From a virus: a DNA stretch of 31,289 bases. The notes beneath the pieces are model-generated. The model saw nothing but the letters and a program-made list of their open reading frames with translations, was not told the DNA's origin and made no database searches. How positions within the stretch are numbered: the first letter of the stretch is position 1; every line of letters begins with the position of its first letter. Position numbers and translations under genes: made by a program. Location: IMG/VR virus record IMGVR_UViG_3300006870_000047, positions 1-31,289 of that record; one strand, given 5' to 3'. Shown in pieces: positions 25,969 to 31,289 of the stretch.

Positions 25969-26315
25969 TGTTACAACTACTACAAGCAACAGAGGGACTT
26001 ACTCTTCTTGAGTCTTTAACTGTTTATGGACCATTAGGTGTATGGGCAGGTGTAGCGACTGTTGGCTGCTATGTATTATACAAACAAAATCAAAAGCTTC
26101 ATGCTGACGCTAAAGACGCAATGATAAAAGTAACAGAACTCGTGACCAAAACACTGTCTGCTATACAGATGAGTGAAAAGAATACCGGGAAAATCAATGA
26201 ACTGTTATTTGTGTTAGAAGACACCAAACATCATTGGAAAGGCGTTCCTGATTTGAAGTCAAAGATTGAGGCTTTGATCACAATACTTGAAATGAAAAAT
26301 AATGGAATGGCTTAA
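25968..26315 (+). CDS. single-membrane-segment protein, holin candidate
   Basis: The 115-residue protein has one hydrophobic segment (YGPLGVWAGVATVGCYVLY, residues 19-37) followed by a basic-acidic helical tail rich in Lys and Glu. The short N-terminus contains LLQATEGLTLLESL, probably an amphipathic helix. One membrane segment with a charged C-terminal coiled coil matches class III-type holins and several Bacteroidota phage holins. Position between the spanin-like and endolysin genes supports a role in making the inner-membrane lesion. It overlaps the upstream stop (TAATG) and the PAS-domain gene by fourteen bases, so it is translated with them. Confidence 0.5.
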   Translation: MLQLLQATEGLTLLESLTVYGPLGVWAGVATVGCYVLYKQNQKLHADAKDAMIKVTELVTKTLSAIQMSEKNTGKINELLFVLEDTKHHWKGVPDLKSKIEALITILEMKNNGMA

Positions 26316-26913
26316 CCGACTTAGGTATAAATTAGGGATGTGGTTCTTCGGAAAGAGGATCATGCGTCGCGCGTATAAAATGACACTAGGCGATGCTATC
26401 GATTCTTTATTAGAAGAATTAGAGAATCCAGATAATACATTTGCTAAACTATCTCATAGTAGATATTCACATCAACTATACGATATGTTCATCAAGACTC
26501 CCTTTCTATTGACACTACTAATAGATGTCAAAACTAATATTCTTGATTGCTCGTCTACGTGGATGAAATATGCAGGGTGGTCAAAAGAAGAAATGTTAGA
26601 TAAAACATTTTTAGATTTGCTCCATCCTGATGACAAGAATCGGACAATTGCTGGGCATAAAAATGTAGAAGATTTAGATACCTCTTCTGTATTCGAAAAC
26701 CGATATCTTTGTAGAAACGAAACTCGGTATTCATATGAAGAAAATGGTGAACATTGGATATGGGTAGAGTGGCAAGTTAATGTTGATTACAAGAACGATG
26801 ATACTCATCGTATTTGTGTGGCAAGAGTAGTTAATCCTAATACACCTAAATTTAACTTTTTACAAGAACAATACAGTAATGACAAGAAAACACCAGCTCT
26901 TACGCCAGCGTAA
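26302..26913 (+). CDS. PAS-domain protein in the lysis cassette
   Basis: This 203-residue protein has a basic, aromatic N-terminus (residues 1-27, LGMWFFGKRIMRRAYK) that may associate with the membrane, and then a PAS domain at about 60-178. The PAS landmarks are TPFLLTLLIDVKTNILDCSS (66-85), WMKYAGWSKEEMLDKTFLDL (87-106), LHPDD (107-111), FENRYLCRN (131-139) and HWIWVEWQVNVD (151-162), ending VARVVN (173-178). PAS domains sense small molecules, redox state or light and usually control another domain. Here no kinase, cyclase or DNA-binding domain is attached, so it must act through a partner. It is encoded between the holin candidate (14-base overlap) and the endolysin. Its function in a phage is unknown. 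Confidence 0.85.
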   Translation: MEWLNRLRYKLGMWFFGKRIMRRAYKMTLGDAIDSLLEELENPDNTFAKLSHSRYSHQLYDMFIKTPFLLTLLIDVKTNILDCSSTWMKYAGWSKEEMLDKTFLDLLHPDDKNRTIAGHKNVEDLDTSSVFENRYLCRNETRYSYEENGEHWIWVEWQVNVDYKNDDTHRICVARVVNPNTPKFNFLQEQYSNDKKTPALTPA

Positions 26914-27070
26914 GAAAGACCGTCGATATAAGTTAATGAAACAATGGGGCGGAGATTGGACTCTAATGAAAAACAACCATGTACCTACAAAGATTACTAA
27001 GAACACTTCAGGTAATACCCCAATCACCAAAACAACAGCCCTCAACGATGCCATACTTATCAAACAATAA
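26879..27070 (+). CDS. small basic hypothetical protein (possible)
   Basis: This 63-residue frame starts at ATG 26879 inside the end of the PAS gene and ends inside the start of the endolysin gene, bridging the 134-base gap between them. It begins with a strongly basic stretch (RKHQLLRQRKKDRRYKLMKQ, residues 3-22) and has a Thr/Asn-rich tail. Overlapping small genes are common in this cassette, and the gap would otherwise be the only unexplained stretch there, so translation is plausible. No homologue is recognised. Confidence 0.4.
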   Translation: MTRKHQLLRQRKKDRRYKLMKQWGGDWTLMKNNHVPTKITKNTSGNTPITKTTALNDAILIKQ

Positions 27071-27467
27071 ACCAGAAGACTTTGATAAATACTTTAAAGA
27101 ATCTGAGTTTAACATCGACGGAGTAACAGTTTACGACAAGATGGATCCACTAATGATCTATCTTCTTGTACAGCTTAGAAAGAACACGGGACTTCCTATA
27201 GTTCCTACCTCCACTTACAGGAGCCCTGAAAAGAACAAGGCAGTAGGTGGTAGTAAATATTCAAGACATTTGAAAGGTCAGGCAGTAGATTTCATCTGTG
27301 ACAATTCTTCTGACAGAGCTATCTTCGTTAGAGAAGCTCTATTACTAGGATTAACAGTAGGAGTTATGAAGACGGCTTTGCATGTAGATATGCGCGCTTA
27401 TGATAACTCTAAGAGAAAACTTAATCCTGATAAAGTTATACTCTTCCATTATTACGGAAGATACTAG
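27048..27467 (+). CDS. M15 peptidase endolysin (VanY/peptidase M15-like)
   Basis: ATG 27048 gives a 139-residue protein; a longer in-frame start at 26979 would add 23 residues with no family support. The M15 zinc site is visible: SRHLKGQAVD (residues 72-81) with His74 and Asp81, and ALHVDMR (110-116) with His112, preceded by STYRSPEKNKAVGG (55-68). This family cuts peptide cross-links or stem peptides in peptidoglycan (for example L-alanyl-D-glutamate or D-Ala-D-Ala bonds). It has no signal peptide, so it would reach the wall through a holin lesion. Its length matches small phage M15 endolysins. It ends in TAG. Confidence 0.88.
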   Translation: MPYLSNNKPEDFDKYFKESEFNIDGVTVYDKMDPLMIYLLVQLRKNTGLPIVPTSTYRSPEKNKAVGGSKYSRHLKGQAVDFICDNSSDRAIFVREALLLGLTVGVMKTALHVDMRAYDNSKRKLNPDKVILFHYYGRY

Positions 27468-27493
27468 AATTATTTTGTGGTTAGTGGTTCTTG

Positions 27494-27535
27494 GCTGGTG
27501 GTTGGATGATTTCATTTAGCTGCCAGCTTTTATTT
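27494..27535 (+). terminator. probable intrinsic terminator after the endolysin gene
   Basis: GCTGGTGG (27494-27501) can pair with CTGCCAGC (27520-27527) in eight pairs including two G-T pairs, around an eighteen-base loop. It is followed by a T-rich tract (TTTTATTTTATTT, from 27528). The loop is long and the stem modest, so efficiency may be partial. It marks the end of the lysis cassette. Confidence 0.5.
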
Positions 27536-27561
27536 TATTTGGATTTTTCGTATATTTTGTT

Positions 27562-28302
27562 ATGGATATTTTAAATTTAAACGAGTGCTTTAACGACTTA
27601 GAGTTTACCGAATCAACTCACACGTACACAAGAAACGGACAGACACTTCCTTCTGTTTCTAAAAAGATAAAGACATTTTACGAGCCCTTTAATGCTAAAA
27701 AGATAGCACCTCTCTACGCCAGAAAGCATGGTTTAAAGACTGCGGACGTATTAAAAATGTGGGCTAAGACAGGAGACGTTGCCTCAACCAAGGGAACTGA
27801 GTTCCATGATTGGGGAGAGCAGCATGCTAAATACATTAAAGTTGGTATTAAACCTGTATATGAAGACCTTGATTATATGAAGAAAAATGGACTAGCTTTT
27901 TGGGATGAATTAGATCCTAAGTATGAGATAGCCGCATTAGAGTTAAGAATGTATCATGAGGAGTTCAGCTATGCTGGAACAGCAGATATTATTCTTCGCA
28001 ACACAGAGACAGGTAACTACGTTATAGCAGATTACAAAACAAATAAAGATCTATTTAAGAACTACAAAGGCAAAACAATGAAGATGCCTTTCGAGCAGAT
28101 GCTTGATTGTCCAATGAGCAAATACGAGATACAGCTTAGCTATTATCAGATGATGTTAGAAGCTCAAGGAGTAACAGTAGAAGACCGTTGGATTATTCAT
28201 GTTGATCTCGAAGACACATATAAAATATATAAAACACCAGACCACACTTCTACGCTCATAGAATACCATGAGCATAAGGAGTTATATGATTGGTTATCAT
28301 GA
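27562..28302 (+). CDS. PD-(D/E)XK nuclease (Cas4/RecB-like family)
   Basis: This 246-residue protein carries the motifs of small phage nucleases of the PD-(D/E)XK superfamily: LPSVSKKIKTFYEPF (residues 29-43), GTEFHDWGE (78-86, with His82), AGTADIIL (138-145, with Asp142), IADYKTNKDLF (155-165, with the catalytic Asp157-x-Lys159 pair), and YEIQLSYYQMMLE (188-200, with Gln191 and Tyr194-195). Such enzymes trim or cut DNA, and relatives work in recombination, DNA repair or packaging-end processing. Here it opens the tail-assembly block and overlaps the next gene by ATGA. A function in preparing DNA ends for packaging is possible but inferred. Start ATG 27562 follows a T-rich leader. Confidence 0.88.
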   Translation: MDILNLNECFNDLEFTESTHTYTRNGQTLPSVSKKIKTFYEPFNAKKIAPLYARKHGLKTADVLKMWAKTGDVASTKGTEFHDWGEQHAKYIKVGIKPVYEDLDYMKKNGLAFWDELDPKYEIAALELRMYHEEFSYAGTADIILRNTETGNYVIADYKTNKDLFKNYKGKTMKMPFEQMLDCPMSKYEIQLSYYQMMLEAQGVTVEDRWIIHVDLEDTYKIYKTPDHTSTLIEYHEHKELYDWLS

Positions 28303-28979
28303 CTATTAATGAAATGATCTCTCAGTTGAGAGAAACCCTTAGGTCAAGAACAGATGATTCTCACTATAGCGATCAGTACTTGTACGAGCTTGTGAAATCA
28401 TTTAGAGCTGTTCTGCTTAAGCAGCGTGCTGAAAAGCACAAACCAATCTCTAAATTTAATTATCAGAAATTCTGCGTCGAACTAGAATGCGTATCCGCTT
28501 CTGATTGTATCGACTGCTCAAAGGATATTTCTTGTAATGTACTTAGGTCTACGAAGAAACTCCCAGTTTCGATTCATGGCAGGAACAAAGATTTACTCCG
28601 AGTTCGTTTAATGAATGGGGAACAGGTAAGCTATGTTTCAGATTACACAGAGTTTAAGACTCTGCAATATTCTAAGACAAGAAAAAATAAAATGGCCTAT
28701 ACAATGACCAATGGTTATTTAGAGATATATGGTAATGACATACTAAAGTATGTTGTTGTTGAAGGACCTCTTAGTGATCCAACAGACTTAGTCGAATGGA
28801 CTACTTGCGGTACTACAAACACCGAGTCTTGTTATGATATTCGTAATGATGAGTTTCCAATGGAAGAAAGTATATTTCCTACAGTTCGAGATATGATCTA
28901 CAAAGAATTGAACGTATCAATAAACTTGATGGATGACACAAAGAACGACTCAACAACCGACAAACAAAATCAAATCTGA
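28299..28979 (+). CDS. crAss-like ring/tail-adaptor structural protein
   Basis: The start is ATG 28299, coupled to the upstream stop by ATGA; an earlier TTG is not preferred. The 226-residue protein opens with a helix and a DDSHYSDQYLYELVKSFRAV segment (residues 19-38), followed by VELECVSASDCIDCSKDISC with four cysteines and LPVSIHGRNK. This arrangement is characteristic of a conserved crAss-like structural protein thought to form a ring under the portal. The C-terminal region returns to helix (FPTVRDMIYKELNVSINLM). It is followed by the IHF-like gene, with a 47-base overlap. The family is recognised by pattern; the exact ring position is not determined. Confidence 0.7.
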   Translation: MTINEMISQLRETLRSRTDDSHYSDQYLYELVKSFRAVLLKQRAEKHKPISKFNYQKFCVELECVSASDCIDCSKDISCNVLRSTKKLPVSIHGRNKDLLRVRLMNGEQVSYVSDYTEFKTLQYSKTRKNKMAYTMTNGYLEIYGNDILKYVVVEGPLSDPTDLVEWTTCGTTNTESCYDIRNDEFPMEESIFPTVRDMIYKELNVSINLMDDTKNDSTTDKQNQI

Positions 28980-29514
28980 TTCTCAGATTAATTCAAAAAG
29001 ATACTCAATAAAGGATTCTTTCTCTACATATAAATATAGAGCAAGAGATATTGATAGTTACTTAGACGGTACATATGGAAGTCAGGGTTATGTAAAGAAA
29101 GAAGAAGCCTCTGATGGGAAGCTTTCACTTACTTACAAACAATATAACTCTGTTATAAAAGATGTATTCGAAGAAGCTTGGAAAGATATTACTCAGGGTA
29201 AGATGGTAGAAATTCCATATCTTGGATCTATAGGATTCAACAGATGGAAAGTGAAACGAAAGATTGTGGACTTTAAACAGACTAGAGAATTGTATGGAGA
29301 GTGGAATAAGAACAATCCAGACGATAAGAAAGTAGTCTACGTAAAGAATATTAATACTCGTGGTTGGGGAGCAATGACCCGATGGAGAAAACCAAAATCT
29401 CCTAGAGATCTTAGCTTATACAAGTTTGTATTTGTTAGGAAACGAAAGGAAGAGCTGGCTAAGATGTTGAAAAAGAATCCTTCAAATATTTATAATTACG
29501 AAATAATAACATGA
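28933..29514 (+). CDS. IHF/HU-like protein of crAss-like phages
   Basis: This 193-residue protein contains a segment from about residue 66 on, TYKQYNSVIKDVFEEAWKDI (67-86) then GKMVEIPYLGSIGFNRWKV (88-106), that follows the helix-helix-strand start of IHF/HU folds and then diverges into a basic arm region and a Trp/Arg-rich segment ending RPRKPKSPRDLSLYKF-like before a basic helix. It matches the family annotated as integration host factor subunit in crAss-like phages, always near the stabilization protein gene. Whether it bends DNA or has become a virion or packaging component is not settled. It overlaps the preceding gene by 47 bases and the next by four (ATGA). Confidence 0.75.
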   Translation: MTQRTTQQPTNKIKSDSQINSKRYSIKDSFSTYKYRARDIDSYLDGTYGSQGYVKKEEASDGKLSLTYKQYNSVIKDVFEEAWKDITQGKMVEIPYLGSIGFNRWKVKRKIVDFKQTRELYGEWNKNNPDDKKVVYVKNINTRGWGAMTRWRKPKSPRDLSLYKFVFVRKRKEELAKMLKKNPSNIYNYEIIT

Positions 29515-30398
29515 CTCCTATTAGACAAAACTATGTTAGCATAAGGTCTGTGTTACCTTATATAACAATTCCAAGATCGGAGTGGGAGGAAGACGTAGCT
29601 ATTGAATATGCTGCTCAAGCATACGATACTGCTCTTGGTATTAAATCAGCAACATATGATGCTAAGGTTACTTTGATTAAGATCGAGAACTACAAAGGTA
29701 AAATGCCTAGTGGTTATCGTCGAATTGAAGCCGTAGCATATATGTGGGATCAACCAACGGACGATGAGGTCCAAGGATTTGAAGAGACAGTGGAAACAGA
29801 TCCATTGACTCTTAACCCTATTAACGATCCTACCTACACTTACAACCAAGAACATATCGAGCGTATTCAATCTCAAGGTATTGTAAACAACTATAATTTG
29901 TACACTGGATTATGGGAAGCCATCCTTCAGCAACAAGGATTTACAATTCTGAGACCCATTGATGATATATTTACAAGAGGTAGACATTGTACTTGGTGCC
30001 CAAATCTTCAATCTACATGTGATGATACTTATACTATTCAGAAAGATGGAACTATCATTACCAGCGTAGAAAGCGGGTATTTATGTATAGCATATCTATC
30101 TGAACCGTATGATGAAGACGGCGATCTCCTAATCCTAGATGATTCTGATGTGCAGAATGCACTAGCTACATATGTCATGTTCAAGCTTTGGGAAACCAAA
30201 ATGCATCTGCATGAGCAGAATGCGATGAACATTAGACTTATGTATCTGAATGAATGGGAAAGACTCGCTATGAAAATCAAAGGAAAAATCAATTTAAAAA
30301 CTCTAGACAGTAAAGCTATTTCAGCTTACCGACACCGTTTTCACCACATGGTCACTAGATCGACCAATTGGAATGATAACTATGGAATACCAGTATAA
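29511..30398 (+). CDS. crAss-like tail tubular/ring structural protein
   Basis: The 295-residue protein lies between the IHF-like and stabilization genes, the constant position of a crAss-like tail-assembly protein. Features include WEEDVAIEYAAQAYDTALG (24-42), a GYLCIAYLSEPYDEDGDLL segment (184-202) and the following helix DSDVQNALATYVMFKLWETK, which together resemble the C-terminal part of head-tail ring or tubular proteins of short-tailed phages. A CTWC pair (154-157 region) and a further Cys could bind metal. It overlaps the upstream gene by ATGA and its stop overlaps the next start (TAATG). Confidence 0.7.
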   Translation: MTPIRQNYVSIRSVLPYITIPRSEWEEDVAIEYAAQAYDTALGIKSATYDAKVTLIKIENYKGKMPSGYRRIEAVAYMWDQPTDDEVQGFEETVETDPLTLNPINDPTYTYNQEHIERIQSQGIVNNYNLYTGLWEAILQQQGFTILRPIDDIFTRGRHCTWCPNLQSTCDDTYTIQKDGTIITSVESGYLCIAYLSEPYDEDGDLLILDDSDVQNALATYVMFKLWETKMHLHEQNAMNIRLMYLNEWERLAMKIKGKINLKTLDSKAISAYRHRFHHMVTRSTNWNDNYGIPV

Positions 30399-31289
30399 TG
30401 GAAAATCAATCGACAACAAAACAGAGTGCTAAGCGTCCTTATAATCTGAACACAGATTTAGCTAGTTGGGCGCAAGACGAGACAATGGCTACCATGATTA
30501 TTAATGGGGTTATTAACCCTGATCAAGAGCGTGGTTACGGTTTGTCTAACGAGCCAGGTACTCAAACATGTTACGCACTAACTAGCGGGTATGAACCATG
30601 TGGTCATATCAATGTTGACGATGGAGGGGTTGTAGTATTCTCAACCAACGGTACTAATTCAGAGATTGGTATAGCTAGAGACTGCAACTATACTGCGCTA
30701 GTTAACAACACATGTATGGGGTTTGATACAGCTTACCCCATCAAAGGAACGTTTCGCATGCGTAATGGCTGCGAGAAAAACATCTATTTTATAGATGGAA
30801 ACAATGTAGATAGACATATTAACCTGGATAGACTCGATGATTATCAAAGTTCTCCGGGAGTGTGGGATTGTGACACAATGACATTAGCCCCTTCTTTTGA
30901 GATGGCTAGCGTAGATAGCATTGAAGTCAACGAAGGAGAAGGTAATAATCCGATCGGAACCACTCGCCTGTTCTTTCGTTACTCTAATGGTACAGGAGCG
31001 GAGACTCCTTTCTTCCTAGGAACCAGACCTATCACTATTTATGACGATAGCTCTTTGACTAATTATGATGGAATCACCGGAGCCTTTGATGTAGCATCAG
31101 GAGGGACTGATTTTGAATCAAGTTCTAAAAGTATTACAGTTACTCTATCTAATGTAGATCAGAGCTATGATTCTATTGAGGTAGCGGCGGTTCATTATAT
31201 TACAGGAGATGGTCTTACAACAACTACATATCTTGTAGGAGATCAGACAATTACTGGAGACACATGGACCTTTATATATTCAGGACCTA
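30398..31289 (+). CDS. tail stabilization protein, N-terminal part (cut by window edge)
   Basis: The frame starts at ATG 30398 and stays open to the last base, giving the first 297 residues. The segment SEIGIARDCNYTALVNN, then CMGFDTAYPIKGTFRMRNGC, and YFIDGNNVDRHINLD (about 88-150) is a clear signature of the large crAss-like tail stabilization protein, which seals or extends the tail below the ring proteins. Later parts are beta-rich repeats. Members of this family are usually longer than 700 residues, so more than half lies outside the window. The conserved gene order with the IHF-like gene confirms the crAss-like affiliation. Confidence 0.88.
   Translation, partial: MENQSTTKQSAKRPYNLNTDLASWAQDETMATMIINGVINPDQERGYGLSNEPGTQTCYALTSGYEPCGHINVDDGGVVVFSTNGTNSEIGIARDCNYTALVNNTCMGFDTAYPIKGTFRMRNGCEKNIYFIDGNNVDRHINLDRLDDYQSSPGVWDCDTMTLAPSFEMASVDSIEVNEGEGNNPIGTTRLFFRYSNGTGAETPFFLGTRPITIYDDSSLTNYDGITGAFDVASGGTDFESSSKSITVTLSNVDQSYDSIEVAAVHYITGDGLTTTTYLVGDQTITGDTWTFIYSGP

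Noticed and set aside
27538-27562. Bacteroidota-type promoter (TTTG ... TAnnTTTG) before the nuclease gene.
   Set aside because: TATATTTTG at 27551-27559 is close to the -7 box, but it has one extra base, no TTTG at the right distance upstream, and only two bases before the start codon.
1-31289. Stop-codon reassignment (TAG to Gln or TGA to Trp) as in some crAss-like phages.
   Set aside because: Genes here end in TAA, TAG (terL, the gene ending at 12774, endolysin) and TGA (groEL, nuclease), with the next start placed tightly after each, and no conserved domain is broken by a TAG or TGA codon.
1-31289. CRISPR array, insertion sequence, integrase or attachment site.
   Set aside because: No spaced direct repeats, transposase or integrase motifs were seen; repeated sequence is confined to the fibre coding repeats.

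Overview
The window is a stretch of a tailed-phage genome, almost certainly a crAss-like phage (Crassvirales) infecting a member of the Bacteroidota. All supported genes lie on the + strand, packed end to end or overlapping by a few bases. The crAss assignment rests on several proteins together: a large terminase and a large portal, a HK97-type major capsid protein next to them, and at the right edge the tight block of ring/adaptor protein, IHF-like protein, second tail-adaptor protein and tail stabilization protein. Start codons are preceded by A/T-rich leaders rather than clear Shine-Dalgarno sequences, as is usual for Bacteroidota. Genes here end in TAA, TAG and TGA, so there is no sign in this window of the stop-codon reassignment known from some crAss-like phages.

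Layout. (1) 1-1242: the end of a GroES-like co-chaperonin gene, a small secreted protein, a cysteine-rich zinc-binding-type protein, a structured RNA (inverted repeat) and an unusual tRNA. (2) 1243-8140: packaging genes, namely a candidate small terminase subunit, a full-length GroEL chaperonin, the large terminase and the portal. (3) 8231-14275: capsid genes (probable scaffold, major capsid protein, two head/connector proteins, an abundant structural protein), closed by a strong intrinsic terminator. (4) 14289-25273: host-recognition genes, with cysteine-rich virion proteins, a short tail-collar-like protein, a 2181-residue repetitive fibre and a DUF2341/LamG-type adhesin. (5) 25273-27467: lysis cassette with a spanin-like protein, a holin candidate, a PAS-domain protein and an M15 peptidase endolysin, followed by a probable terminator. 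(6) 27562-31289: a PD-(D/E)XK nuclease and the crAss tail-assembly block.

The most notable feature is a phage-encoded chaperonin system. A complete GroEL with all ATP-site aspartates sits between the small and large terminase genes, and a GroES-like C-terminus is encoded 1.6 kb upstream. This suggests a phage-specific folding chamber for capsid or tail proteins. The second notable feature is a PAS sensory domain encoded between the holin candidate and the endolysin, which raises the possibility of signal-dependent lysis timing. Others are the ~99-residue periodicity of the giant fibre, the odd tRNA with its adjoining long inverted repeat, and a terminator placed only 13 bases before the next start codon that could lower host-recognition gene expression relative to capsid genes.
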